Assembly (NCBI GenBank): GCA_033851265.1
Contig: JAWWOW010000003.1
Coordinates: 186,001-250,000, forward strand
Direction: 5' to 3'
Source: JAWWOW01 sp033851265
GTDB taxonomy: Bacteria; Actinomycetota; Actinomycetes; JAWWOW01
Length of the DNA: 64,000 bases
Shown: piece by piece, positions 9,003-16,925 of the stretch
Numbering within the stretch: the stretch's first letter is position 1
Layout: each line of letters begins with the position of its first letter
Program-made: the position numbers and the translations under genes
The notes under the pieces: generated by a model
Told to the model about the DNA's origin: nothing
What the model saw: the letters and a program-made list of their open reading frames with translations, nothing else
Databases searched by the model: none

Positions 9003-10118
9003 TCAGGCCGCGACCTTCGCCCGCGACGACTCAGTGCGCTTGACCGACCGGCGCGCGAGCGCCTTGCCGACGTACGCCGCGTCGCGGGCCATGCCGAACA
9101 ACGACGGCGATGCAAGCGCGTATTGGAACGGCAGACCGAGGAAGTAGAGACCGTCCACCTCATCGGAGACACCGCGGGTGTGCACCGGCGCGCCATGTTC
9201 GTCCATGCTGGGCAGGTCGATCCACGGGAAGTCGTGGTGGTAGCCCGTGCACCAGATCACGTTGGTGACGTCGAGCACCCGGCCGTCCTCGAGCTGCGGC
9301 AAACCGTCGTGCACGCCGACGACGCGACCGACTCGTTTGACGCCAGCCTTCTCGATCCACTTCGGCTTCTGGCGGATCAGCGGAATGGCCTTGTAGCGCA
9401 GCCTCGGCGCCTGCTTGCGTCCGATCGGGTTGGCCAGGCACAGCACATTGCGCTGCACGAACCGCACGACCCGGATGACGACGTTGCGCGCGAACCACGT
9501 GTCGATGTCCGGCGGGATGTGCGACACGTCCGGACCGGCGAGCCAGGTCGGGTGCGAGTCGATCACGTCGAAGCAGATGTCCGCGCCGGAGTTGCCCGCT
9601 CCGACGAGCAGCACGCCACCGGGCTGCAGCTGCGACGGGTTCTTGTACATCGCCGAGTGCACCTGAACGACATGCGGGTCCAGGTCGGCTGCGAACGCCG
9701 GCGTCTTCGGCGCGCCGTACGAACCGGTCGCGACGATCACATTGGCCGCGGTCACATCACCGGTGGCCGTCTCGATCAGGAACAGATCGCCGTTCTTGCT
9801 GAGCCGGGTCACCGTGACGTTGTGGCGGATCGGCAGCTCGTGCACCTCGGCGTACCTTGACAGGTAGTCAGCCATCTCGTCCTTGTACGGCGCGAGGCCC
9901 TGGGGACCGGCGAACTTCAGGCCCGGCAGGGCGCAGACCCGGCGCGGCGTGAACAGTCGCAGCGAGTCCCAGCGGGTGCGCCACGCGTCGCCGACGCGGG
10001 CGGACGCGTCGAGGATGACGAAGTCACGGTCGCGCTGGCGCAGCTCATATCCCGCGACGAGGCCGGCCTGGCCGCCGCCGATGATGACCGTCTCGACGTA
10101 CTCGGTGGTGGTGTTCAT
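9003..10118 (-). CDS. FAD/NAD(P)-dependent monooxygenase, FMO/CzcO family
   Basis: A protein of 371 residues starting MNTTTEYVETVIIGGGQAG; GGGAGGG just upstream supports the ATG at 10118 over the longer frame. The N-terminal Rossmann motif GGGQAG (about 13-18) binds FAD, and a second motif VLLVGAGNSGADI (about 165) binds NADPH, as in flavin-containing monooxygenases and the COG2072 family. The CTGYHHDFPWID stretch near the C-terminus is also typical. The expected role is oxygenation of a soft nucleophile or ketone in the cytosol; the substrate is not evident. The upstream promoter region carries the LuxR-linked module seen again at 49093 and 50586, and the adjacent gene encodes a LuxR/TPR regulator, so local control is likely. 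Confidence 0.88.
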   Translation of the reverse strand: MNTTTEYVETVIIGGGQAGLVAGYELRQRDRDFVILDASARVGDAWRTRWDSLRLFTPRRVCALPGLKFAGPQGLAPYKDEMADYLSRYAEVHELPIRHNVTVTRLSKNGDLFLIETATGDVTAANVIVATGSYGAPKTPAFAADLDPHVVQVHSAMYKNPSQLQPGGVLLVGAGNSGADICFDVIDSHPTWLAGPDVSHIPPDIDTWFARNVVIRVVRFVQRNVLCLANPIGRKQAPRLRYKAIPLIRQKPKWIEKAGVKRVGRVVGVHDGLPQLEDGRVLDVTNVIWCTGYHHDFPWIDLPSMDEHGAPVHTRGVSDEVDGLYFLGLPFQYALASPSLFGMARDAAYVGKALARRSVKRTESSRAKVAA

Positions 10119-10145
10119 GGTCCCTCCCCAGTTGGTGTTGCCAGC

Positions 10146-10206
10146 GACGTTAGGGAGCGCCCGGCCGGGCAGCATCAGTGAAATCCCCCATTCGCCGGTC
10201 TGGGGG
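10146..10206 (-). promoter_or_regulatory. Promoter/operator region of the monooxygenase gene
   Basis: Read on the minus strand, CCCCCA (10206-10201) and TGGGGG (10190-10185) form an inverted repeat with a 10-base spacer, followed by GATTTCACTGATG, a GCCC-rich stretch and CCCTAACGTC, which ends 28 bases before the ATG. The same order, GGG-GAT-TT then GCCC then CCTAACGTTC, is found before 49195, at nearly the same distance from the start codon (CTAACG 31 versus 32 bases). Confidence 0.55.
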
Positions 10207-10217
10207 AGTGAGGGGCG

Positions 10218-11852
10218 TCACACGAGGTCGTGGTTGAACGCGTACGCCGTCGCGGCGGAGCGCGACGAGACGTTGATCTTGGTGAAGATGTTGCTGAGAT
10301 GGCGCTCGACGGTCTTCTCACTGAGGAAGAGGTCACCGGCGATGGTCCGGTTGGTCTTGCCGGCGGCGACGAGGCGCAGCACTTGCACTTCGCGCAGCGA
10401 GAGGCCACCGGGCGCTGCGGGTGGTTCGCGTTGCGCGAGCTTCGCGACGGCGGCGAGGTCGGTGGCGGCGCCGAGTTCCTGGAACACCCAGCGCGCTGCG
10501 TCGAACTCCATCTCGGCGGTGTCGCCGTCATCGAGCGCGCGGCACGCTTGACCGATCAGGGCGCGGGCCCGAGCTCCGTCGTACGGCGCATCGAGGTCCT
10601 GCCAGATGATCCAGGCCTGGCGGAGTACGCCGAGCGCCATGCGCGGATCGCCTTCGGCGAGCGCGACGGCGCCGTGGACATGCAGTGCTTTCGCGGTGAG
10701 CAGGGGCGCGTCGATCTGGGCGGCGATGGCGGTGAGCTCGTCGGCGGATGCGCGCGCGGCGGCGATGTCGGCGGCGGCGAGCGCGACCTCGGCGTACGCA
10801 CCGAGAAGATGCGCGCGCGGTATCACGTCTGACGTCTCGTCGAGCGCGCGCCGGATCGCGGCGGTCGCGGAGTCGACGTGTCCTTGCGCGAGCCGGAGCA
10901 GGCCGAGACCGGGTTGCGTCTCGTGTCCGTGTTGGCTGGCCTGCTTGTACGCCGTTTCGGCGTGGGCGTACTCGCCGCGCAACCGGTGCAGCTCGCCGAG
11001 TTGGTAGTAAGCGCTGCCGAGCGTCATGCCTTGGATGTCGGTGAGCCAGTCGCGTGCGCGTTCGGCTTGGTCTTGCGCCTCCGGCCAGGCGCCGTGCAGC
11101 GCGAGGATCTCGGCGCGGTGCACGAGACAGTCGCCGCGGTAGGGGACGAGCGTGGGTTGCTCGTCGCACCAGCGAGTGAGCGCGGCGGTCCACTCCTGCG
11201 CCCTGCGTACGTCGAGAACCTCGTGGCAGGTCTCGATCGCGGCACAGAACGCGAGGCCGGCGACCATCGGCGAGATGTCGTCGTTGGTGACGGCGACCAT
11301 GACATCGTCGAGGAGCGACAGACCTTCTGGCGCGCGGCCGAGATGGGCCAAGCACTGCCCGCGGCCGAGCCGGCTCAGCGCCATGCCGCTGGGGTCGCGG
11401 AGTCTGTCCACGTTGCGTTGCGCTTTTTCGAACATCGGGAGCGCGGTCGCGAAGTCGCCGCTCATCATGATCCCGGCCGCAGTCTGTCCGAGGATGAACC
11501 ACGTCGCCGGGCCGTCGTGATTGTGCTCCTCGCAAAGTGTTTGGGCGCGACTCAGCCAACCGCTCCCGAGAGCGAACTCTCCGCGGGTGAGCAGGCCGAA
11601 GGAGCACCAGGCCGCAGCGAGTGCAGCGTGCTCGATGTCGCCGTCTTGTAGGTAGGCGTTGTAGGCCCGACTCCAGGCGTCCGTCGACTCGTCGTTCTTG
11701 CCGAGGCAGTGCGAGGCGACGGCGAGATGCTCGAGATCGGTTGCGGTGAGCTCGCCACGCGACTCGGCGTCGGTGAGCTGGGTGAACGCCTCAGCCCACC
11801 GCTTCTCGGCGTACGCCGCGTTTGCACTGTCCAGTGCCCCCATGCGGCGCAT
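10218..11852 (-). CDS. LuxR-family regulator with TPR-like repeats
   Basis: A protein of 544 residues (MRRMGALDSANAAYAEKRWAEAF); a second ATG three codons later is an equally possible start. About 470 residues of alanine-rich helical repeats (TPR/MalT type) precede a C-terminal GerE/LuxR helix-turn-helix (LSLREVQVLRLVAAGKTNR, then SEKTVERHLSNIFTKINVSS). No ATPase P-loop is present, unlike the regulator at 46483. It is transcribed in the same direction as, and 99 bases upstream of, the monooxygenase gene, whose promoter carries an inverted repeat, which suggests it controls that gene. The inducer is unknown. Confidence 0.88.
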   Translation of the reverse strand: MRRMGALDSANAAYAEKRWAEAFTQLTDAESRGELTATDLEHLAVASHCLGKNDESTDAWSRAYNAYLQDGDIEHAALAAAWCSFGLLTRGEFALGSGWLSRAQTLCEEHNHDGPATWFILGQTAAGIMMSGDFATALPMFEKAQRNVDRLRDPSGMALSRLGRGQCLAHLGRAPEGLSLLDDVMVAVTNDDISPMVAGLAFCAAIETCHEVLDVRRAQEWTAALTRWCDEQPTLVPYRGDCLVHRAEILALHGAWPEAQDQAERARDWLTDIQGMTLGSAYYQLGELHRLRGEYAHAETAYKQASQHGHETQPGLGLLRLAQGHVDSATAAIRRALDETSDVIPRAHLLGAYAEVALAAADIAAARASADELTAIAAQIDAPLLTAKALHVHGAVALAEGDPRMALGVLRQAWIIWQDLDAPYDGARARALIGQACRALDDGDTAEMEFDAARWVFQELGAATDLAAVAKLAQREPPAAPGGLSLREVQVLRLVAAGKTNRTIAGDLFLSEKTVERHLSNIFTKINVSSRSAATAYAFNHDLV

Positions 11853-11944
11853 TGTCTACCCCGCAGCCGCGAGGTCGGGGCGAGGCATGACGCCCTGTAT
11901 GCCCTTCTTGACGCTCTGCTAGGTGACTAGTCCACTTTTATGCA

Positions 11945-11979
11945 ACAAATGGCTCGAATTGCGTCTAGGCGCCATTTGT
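11945..11979. repeat. Inverted repeat, 9-bp arms
   Basis: ACAAATGGC (11945-11953) and GCCATTTGT (11971-11979) are perfect inverted copies 17 bases apart in the 221-base gap between the LuxR gene and the Ltp-repeat gene. A 16-bp self-complementary CCGGCGGATCCGCCGG lies at 12003-12018. Either may be regulatory for the gene at 12074. Confidence 0.45.
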
Positions 11980-12073
11980 CCGAACTGCGAATCTCCTGTG
12001 TACCGGCGGATCCGCCGGAATCCAGGGCTCGCGCATGGTCGGATCGACCGCGCACAGATTTACGGAGCAAGTC

Positions 12074-13087
12074 ATGCCAGCTAAGACGACGTCTGCCTCG
12101 ACCAAGCCGACGCCCACCGCCACCCGCGCTCGGCGAACGGCCGCAACATCCAGCAAGTCGGCGCCCGCCAAGAAGAAAGCAGTCTCTTCTTCACCGACGA
12201 TCCCAGCTCAGCGTCGGTCCGCGGCCAAGTCCCCAACGCGTGCGGGATCTGGCAGTGCGGCAAAGGCGAGAGCAACGCAAACGTCGAAGCCACGCGCCCC
12301 ACGCGCGCCCGCTCGCGAGACCGTTCAGACAAGCGCGCCAGCACCTGAATCAACCGATGCTCTGACTCCGACTGTGGCGACGATGGTGCCCGCACCGTTT
12401 GCCGAGACGTTGCCTGCACCGACATGGGGCCCGCCCTCGCCGCCGACGCCCGGCACGGGCTCGGGGCACCCCTTCTACAAGAAGAAGAAGGTGTGGATTC
12501 CTGCTCTGGTCGTATCGGTGCTTTTCGGTATCGGTGTGGCGTCAGGGGGATCTGACAGCAAGGCGAGCTCGTCGTCGCCAACCAAGGCGTCGGTGACAGC
12601 GCCAGCGAAGACGCCGGCCGAGATCGCGTCCGAAAAGGCTGCGGCCAAGAAGGCTGCCGCAAAGAAGGCCGCTGAAGAGAAGGCGGCCGCCAAGCAGGCC
12701 GCGGAGGAAAAGGCTGCAGCTGAGAAGGCTGCCGCGGATAAGGCGGCTGCTGACAAGACCGCCGCGGAGAAGGCGGCCGCGGAGAAGGCGGCCGCGGAGA
12801 CAGCCGCCCAGGCGAATGCGCGCGAGTCAGCTGAGAACTACCTCAGCTTTGCGCCCTTTTCGCGGACGGGACTGATCAAGCAACTGAAGTTTGAGGGCTA
12901 CTCGACCAAGGACGCCACCTACGGCGTTGACAGTGTGCACGCAAACTGGAATACGCAAGCAGCTCGCTCCGCTCAGAGTTACCTGGACATGACCTCGTTC
13001 TCGCACTCTGGGCTGGTCAACCAGTTGATGTTCGAGGGCTACACACGCTCGCAGGCCGAGTACGGCGTGAAGAAGGCAGGCCTCTGA
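12074..13087 (+). CDS. Membrane-anchored Lys/Ala-rich protein with two C-terminal Ltp repeats
   Basis: A protein of 337 residues starting MPAKTTSASTKP; GGAG upstream favours the ATG at 12074. A basic, Ser/Thr/Ala/Pro-rich N-terminus (about 135 residues) is followed by one TM helix (VWIPALVVSVLFGIGVASGG), then a long Lys-Ala-Glu heptad-like helix (about 170-255, repeated EKAAAEKAAA), and two copies of the Ltp/host cell surface-exposed lipoprotein repeat (SAENYLSFAPFSRTGLIKQL and SAQSYLDMTSFSHSGLVNQL, each ending FEGY then YGV). Ltp repeats are known from a Streptococcus phage lipoprotein that blocks DNA entry of other phages and also occur in many Gram-positive surface proteins. Here there is a TM anchor instead of a lipobox. 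A surface role is inferred; a role in phage exclusion is only possible. Confidence 0.8.
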   Translation: MPAKTTSASTKPTPTATRARRTAATSSKSAPAKKKAVSSSPTIPAQRRSAAKSPTRAGSGSAAKARATQTSKPRAPRAPARETVQTSAPAPESTDALTPTVATMVPAPFAETLPAPTWGPPSPPTPGTGSGHPFYKKKKVWIPALVVSVLFGIGVASGGSDSKASSSSPTKASVTAPAKTPAEIASEKAAAKKAAAKKAAEEKAAAKQAAEEKAAAEKAAADKAAADKTAAEKAAAEKAAAETAAQANARESAENYLSFAPFSRTGLIKQLKFEGYSTKDATYGVDSVHANWNTQAARSAQSYLDMTSFSHSGLVNQLMFEGYTRSQAEYGVKKAGL

Positions 13088-13226
13088 TCGGAGCCCCGCC
13101 GGAAGACCCCCCGGCCGCCGTACCTGTTCTGGCGCGGCGCCGGAGGGCGGTGACGGTGCAGATGGAATCGCCCACCTCAAACGAGCCCTCTACCAATATG
13201 ACCGCACGCTGCGCGAGGAGAACGCA

Positions 13227-13835
13227 ATGACCACCACAACGTCCGCCCCAGCCGGCTGGTACCCAGACCAAGCACAGCAGGGAAACGAGCGCTATTGGAA
13301 CGGGCAACAGTGGACTGACCAGGTCCGCCAAGCGCAACTGCCCACGCAACGAACCGGACGAAGCCGGAAGACCTCGGAGGCGAAGGCCGCAGTCCTACAA
13401 GCCAAGGCCGACGCAAAGGCCGCGCGGGACGCCGCGAACGCTCAAGCGAAGGCAGAACGGGACGCTGCGAACGCTACGGCGCGGTCGGCACGTGAAGCGG
13501 CTCAGAAGGAAACGGCCTTCCGAGCGTCACCGGTCGGCCAGGCGGTCACCGCGAGGGAACAGGCACAGGGCTTCTTCGAAATCCAGCTCGTGGTGGGTGA
13601 GTCGCAGCGGGACTCCACCCTCTTCGGTGGCAACAACACCAACTGGTCGAAGAACAAGAAGGTGACCCACGCTGGCCTCCTTTCGGCTATTGAAGCCGTT
13701 GGTTGGAGGCTTGAGCACGTCGGCTACATATACCAAGTGACGAGCGAGAGTAGCCGCGACAAGTTTCTTGCAAGCGGTCAACAGATCGCGGTCAGCGGCA
13801 GGACGATCGGGATCTATCTCTTCCGGGCTGCCTGA
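13227..13835 (+). CDS. DUF2510 protein with coiled linker and unknown C-terminal domain
   Basis: A protein of 202 residues; GAGGAG lies before the ATG at 13227. Residues 8-35 are a DUF2510 domain (GWYPDQAQQGNERYWNGQQW), a short aromatic module common at the N-terminus of actinobacterial membrane and secretion-linked proteins. Residues about 50-100 are a charged Ala/Lys/Arg helix (KADAKAARDAANAQAKAERD). The last 85 residues form a compact alpha/beta domain starting GFFEIQLVVGESQ and ending IGIYLFRAA that I do not recognise. No TM segment or signal peptide is evident. It follows the Ltp-repeat gene in the same direction after 139 bases. Confidence 0.75.
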   Translation: MTTTTSAPAGWYPDQAQQGNERYWNGQQWTDQVRQAQLPTQRTGRSRKTSEAKAAVLQAKADAKAARDAANAQAKAERDAANATARSAREAAQKETAFRASPVGQAVTAREQAQGFFEIQLVVGESQRDSTLFGGNNTNWSKNKKVTHAGLLSAIEAVGWRLEHVGYIYQVTSESSRDKFLASGQQIAVSGRTIGIYLFRAA

Positions 13836-13863
13836 TTCAGCAGAGCGAGTGGCACCGGCGATC

Positions 13864-14697
13864 TCAGGGTGGGGTGATGTTGTGCAGCACTGTCAGCAGC
13901 GCCTTGGGGCGGCGGCCCCAGGCGAGGACCTTGCCGCGGGCGAGCGCATGCCAGTGGGACTGCCGGCCGAGCATGACGAGCAACAGCGCGGCGGGATCCG
14001 CAGATAGATAGGCGTCTGCGCGCTTGTTCGCCGGTGGGTACTCGACGTGCAGGCCGTTGTCGAACTCGAGCACGAATCGATCGAAGCCGCGGAGGCGCGT
14101 CTCGAGCCGCGCCTTGAGCTGCGGGTTGGCGCCGCGGCGGACCCACGATGCTGGACTTCCACCGATGATCGGTACGGCGGCACCGGTGATGGCGAGCGCG
14201 GCGTGCGCCGGTTCGATCGACCACCGTGTCTGCGCCGCCTGCGCGACGTCGTGCCCGTGCACGAGCAGTTCTTCGAGCAGGTGACAGGCGACCGCGTGCG
14301 GCGGTAGTTGGGTGCCGCCGATCCAAGTGACCGGCTCGGTCGGCGGGTTCGCTTTCAGCGCGAGGAACCGCGCGCCGAGCGCGATGATCCGGTCGGCGAG
14401 CACTTTGACGTCACGTTCGGTGTCCTCGGCGAGCATCTGGTTGGTCATCACACCGACGGCGGCCGGCGACAGCTCGACGTACGGGAGCGGCGTGCGGAGG
14501 AGCGCGTCGGTGTCCTTCTCGATGACATGCGACACGTGGCAGGCAACCTGGGAGAGATCCCAGCTTCCGATGGCTTTCGCGGTGACGCCGGGGTTGCGGC
14601 GTACGACGTCGGCGAAGTGAGGCAGCACCTCTTCAATCGCGGCGCACGCGGCGCCGAACGTGGCGCTGTTGTTCTGCAGGAGTGCGGTGTCGTTCAT
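13864..14697 (-). CDS. MDMPI-like (mycothiol-dependent isomerase/DinB superfamily) protein
   Basis: A protein of 277 residues starting MNDTALLQNNSATF. Its ATG overlaps the TGA of the upstream DUF2867 gene (ATGA at 14697), which fixes the start and shows translational coupling; the open frame extending to 15081 is only the shadow of that gene. The N-terminal half has the helical bundle pattern of maleylpyruvate-isomerase-like proteins (GSWDLSQVACHVSHVIEKD and LLEELLVHGHDVAQAA), with His residues suited to metal binding. The C-terminal part resembles the SCP2-like domain often fused to it. An enzymatic or thiol-transfer function is not shown. It is part of a two-gene operon likely controlled by the divergent TetR gene. 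Confidence 0.78.
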   Translation of the reverse strand: MNDTALLQNNSATFGAACAAIEEVLPHFADVVRRNPGVTAKAIGSWDLSQVACHVSHVIEKDTDALLRTPLPYVELSPAAVGVMTNQMLAEDTERDVKVLADRIIALGARFLALKANPPTEPVTWIGGTQLPPHAVACHLLEELLVHGHDVAQAAQTRWSIEPAHAALAITGAAVPIIGGSPASWVRRGANPQLKARLETRLRGFDRFVLEFDNGLHVEYPPANKRADAYLSADPAALLLVMLGRQSHWHALARGKVLAWGRRPKALLTVLHNITPP

Positions 14698-15317
14698 CAG
14701 GCGTGCGCGCTCAGCGTCGGGTCGTCGCTGAGTTGCTGCCAGTCGCGCCCGATGGAGCGCGTCAGCTGCGGATAGACGATCAGGTGCCGGAACGGCGCGA
14801 TGCCGGCCATGTACGCCGAGCCGAGCAGACCGTTGCGCTTCACCAGGATGGCCATCTGGCCGTGGTAACCGTCCCCGTCGTCGTCGCGGACCCAGCCGAG
14901 GTGCAGTACGCCGTGCATGGTGCGGTTGGCCGCTTCGGCGGCGAACTCGTTGTCGGTCAGGTAGAGGGATTTGAACGGCAGAGTGTCGAACTCCGGGCGC
15001 GGCGCATCGCGCAGGTCCGCAGGCAACCGGTCGAGGAGCGTCGGCACGCGCGAGCCGACGCCGGTCTTCTCGTCGTCCCATCCGAAGAGCGCACCGAGCT
15101 TCAACCGGATCGCGAACAGGCTGCGGACTGCGAAGGACGGGTGCCGCGTCGGATCTTGCACGGCCCAGCCGTGGACGAGCCGGCCGAAGTCATCGGGGCC
15201 GCCGGGCGTCGGCAGCGCCCAGACATCCTCGAGTCGGAACTCGGGCGCGATCTCGTGGATGCGCCAGGGCCGTGACGTGTGTGCGGAGTCGGGGAGTCGC
15301 ATGCGCGTCGTCTCCAT
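14697..15317 (-). CDS. DUF2867 family protein
   Basis: A protein of 206 residues starting METTRMRLPDSAHTSRPWRIHEIAPEF in frame with the ATG at 15317. The sequence pattern (DVWALPTPGGPDDFGRLV, then SLYLTDNEFAAE near the middle) is that of DUF2867, an alpha/beta domain found alone or fused to NAD-binding proteins. Residues AILVKRNGLLGSAYMAGIAP form the conserved C-terminal strand-helix. No catalytic motif is known. It is the first gene of an operon with 13864-14697 and starts 7 bases from a perfect palindrome, so the TetR protein at 15403 probably represses it. Confidence 0.8.
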   Translation of the reverse strand: METTRMRLPDSAHTSRPWRIHEIAPEFRLEDVWALPTPGGPDDFGRLVHGWAVQDPTRHPSFAVRSLFAIRLKLGALFGWDDEKTGVGSRVPTLLDRLPADLRDAPRPEFDTLPFKSLYLTDNEFAAEAANRTMHGVLHLGWVRDDDGDGYHGQMAILVKRNGLLGSAYMAGIAPFRHLIVYPQLTRSIGRDWQQLSDDPTLSAHA

Positions 15318-15323
15318 TCATCC

Positions 15324-15337
15324 ATACGGCACCGTAT
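15324..15337. promoter_or_regulatory. TetR-type operator palindrome
   Basis: ATACGGCACCGTAT: 6-bp perfect arms (ATACGG/CCGTAT) with a 2-base centre, located in the 85-base gap between the divergent DUF2867 and tetR genes. This is the expected form of a TetR-family operator, and it sits next to the DUF2867 start. Confidence 0.75.
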
Positions 15338-15402
15338 AGTTGGCAGAGTAATAACCACCCCGAAGCCGGGTCAATCCCGGTGTGACGAGAGACACATCAC
15401 CG

Positions 15403-15951
15403 ATGGCCAACGCCCGTACGCCGCGCAGCGCGTGGGTCGATGCCGGGCTGCGCGTGCTGGCCGACGGCGGGCCAGACGCCGTCCGCATCGAAGCGCTGGC
15501 GCGCGACCTCGGGGTGAGCAAGGGCGGCTTCTACTGGTACTTCGATGACCGGCAGGCGTTGCTCGACGAGATGCTCGACACTTGGGAGCACCTATTCATC
15601 GACGCGGTCATCGCGCACGTCGACGGCGCCGGTGGGGACGGGAAGGTCAAGCTGCGGCGGTTGTTCGATCTCGCCGCGTCGGCTGGCGAGCCGTTGAAGA
15701 TCGACCCCGCGGTCCGCGCCTGGGCCAAGCATGACAAGGCGGTCGCCCGCCGCCTGCGCCGCGTCGACAACCGGCGGATGGATTACATGCGGTCGCTATT
15801 CGCTGACTTCTGCACCGACGAGGGCGAGGTCGAGGCGCGATGCGTGACGGTGATGTCGCTGTTCATCGGCGGTCACCTGATGGCCGCCGACCACGGCAAG
15901 CGCAGCCGGGCCGAAGTGCTGGAGCTGGCACTGCGGCGACTCGAGGTCTAG
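15403..15951 (+). CDS. TetR-family transcriptional repressor
   Basis: A protein of about 182 residues (MANARTPRSAWVDAG); a GTG at 15382 would add seven residues. The N-terminal helix-turn-helix is clear (VRIEALARDLGVSKGGFYWY followed by FDDRQALLDEML), and the C-terminal ligand domain is variable. It is divergent from the DUF2867/MDMPI operon and shares with it an intergenic palindrome at 15324, so it probably represses both promoters and is released by a ligand related to that operon's substrate. The ligand is not predictable. Confidence 0.9.
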   Translation: MANARTPRSAWVDAGLRVLADGGPDAVRIEALARDLGVSKGGFYWYFDDRQALLDEMLDTWEHLFIDAVIAHVDGAGGDGKVKLRRLFDLAASAGEPLKIDPAVRAWAKHDKAVARRLRRVDNRRMDYMRSLFADFCTDEGEVEARCVTVMSLFIGGHLMAADHGKRSRAEVLELALRRLEV

Positions 15952-15994
15952 TGAGTGCCCACCAGCGTGGCGCCACCGGTGCGAGAATCGCGCC

Positions 15995-16387
15995 ATGTCG
16001 CCGGTGACGTGGGTCGACCCTGCGGCAGCGCCGGGTCTGGCCGGGGCGGTCGCGCTGTCTCCAGTACGTGAGGCGCTGCAGCGTTACGAAGACGCGATCC
16101 ACGCCGATCCTGCAACGGATGATCGGTTGTTGGCGTTGTGCCGGTCGCGGTTTGCAACGTTGCTCGGCGGGACCGGCCACGCCGTACCCCCGACGTTGAC
16201 GGCGCGTGAGGAGATCGCGCTCGAGTTCGCCGAACAGTGGCTGCTTGACCCATCGGCGATGACCGACGAGCAATGTGCTGCCGTGCGGGCGGCGCTTGGT
16301 GACGAGGGCGCGGCGGCGTTCACGTTCGGGATCTCCGTCGTCGAAGCGCTGCTACGCACGGAGCTCGCACTCGGAGTGTCCGAGTGA
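15995..16387 (+). CDS. Carboxymuconolactone-decarboxylase-like protein, probably non-catalytic
   Basis: A protein of 130 residues, all-helical, of the AhpD/CMD superfamily type (ALCRSRFATLLGG, then LTAREEIALEFAEQW and AAAFTFGISVVEALLR). It lacks the CxxC active-site pair. Its stop overlaps the GTG of the next gene by 4 bases, and that partner does have CxxC, so the two may form a heteromeric pair. It begins 43 bases after the tetR stop. Annotation to the superfamily is moderate; function is unknown. Confidence 0.7.
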   Translation: MSPVTWVDPAAAPGLAGAVALSPVREALQRYEDAIHADPATDDRLLALCRSRFATLLGGTGHAVPPTLTAREEIALEFAEQWLLDPSAMTDEQCAAVRAALGDEGAAAFTFGISVVEALLRTELALGVSE

Positions 16388-16875
16388 GCCGCTTCCCGCC
16401 ACCGCCTGGCGGTGTCAGCTTCCTCGACCACCGGCCGGAACTGCAGGCCGCGTTCAACGACTTCTACGGCGCGCTGTGGTCACGCGGCGCGCTCGACCAG
16501 CCGACGAAAGAGGTCGCCCGGTTGCGCAACGCTCGGGTGACCGGCTGCGGGATCTGCCGCAACTTGCGCTTCGCCGGGGCGCGTGATGGCGGCCTGACCG
16601 AGGACCTAGTCGAGGACATTAACGACGCGTACGACGGCAGCGCACTGCCCGCGCGTTACAAGCTGGCGTTGCGGTACGTCGACGTCGTTCTCTCCGCTCG
16701 CCCGGCCGAGGTCGACGACGAGTTGCGTGAGGCGTTGCTGTCCGAGTTCACGCCGGCCGAGATGGTCGAGCTGACCCTGACGACCGCGATCGCGCAGGGC
16801 TTCTCCAAGGCTGCGGTCGCCTGGGGGCCGGCGCCGGATATCCCGTTGACCGTGGTGCCCACACCGGGGAGCTGA
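16384..16875 (+). CDS. Carboxymuconolactone decarboxylase/AhpD-like protein with CxxC
   Basis: A protein of 163 residues with a GTG start that overlaps the previous stop (GTGA). The helix containing C55-G-I-C58 in RVTGCGICRNLRFAGARDGG matches the peroxidase-type AhpD redox centre. Upstream residues EVARLRNARV and downstream ALRYVDVVL fit the fold. Proteins of this family act as alkylhydroperoxidase partners or as small-molecule decarboxylases. Coupling with the CxxC-less paralogue at 15995 is seen directly; the substrate is not evident. Confidence 0.82.
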   Translation: MSRFPPPPGGVSFLDHRPELQAAFNDFYGALWSRGALDQPTKEVARLRNARVTGCGICRNLRFAGARDGGLTEDLVEDINDAYDGSALPARYKLALRYVDVVLSARPAEVDDELREALLSEFTPAEMVELTLTTAIAQGFSKAAVAWGPAPDIPLTVVPTPGS

Positions 16876-16925
16876 CTACGACCGCGTCGGCACTAGGTTG
16901 ACCTCTCGGCCTGGGAGGGACGCGC

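Noticed and set aside
8841..9860. A 339-codon plus-strand frame over the monooxygenase gene
   Set aside because: It is opposite to a well-supported FAD protein, and its codon use is a mirror of that gene.
10528..11607. A 359-codon frame in the LuxR region
   Set aside because: It shares strand but not frame with the LuxR/TPR gene and is an Arg-rich shadow with no motif.
12003..12018. CCGGCGGATCCGCCGG as a terminator
   Set aside because: The palindrome has only a 4-base centre for a loop and lies just upstream of a gene start, so at most it is a binding site.
14698..15081. N-terminal extension of the MDMPI-like gene
   Set aside because: The extension is in the wrong frame of the DUF2867 gene, and the ATGA overlap at 14697 gives a natural start.
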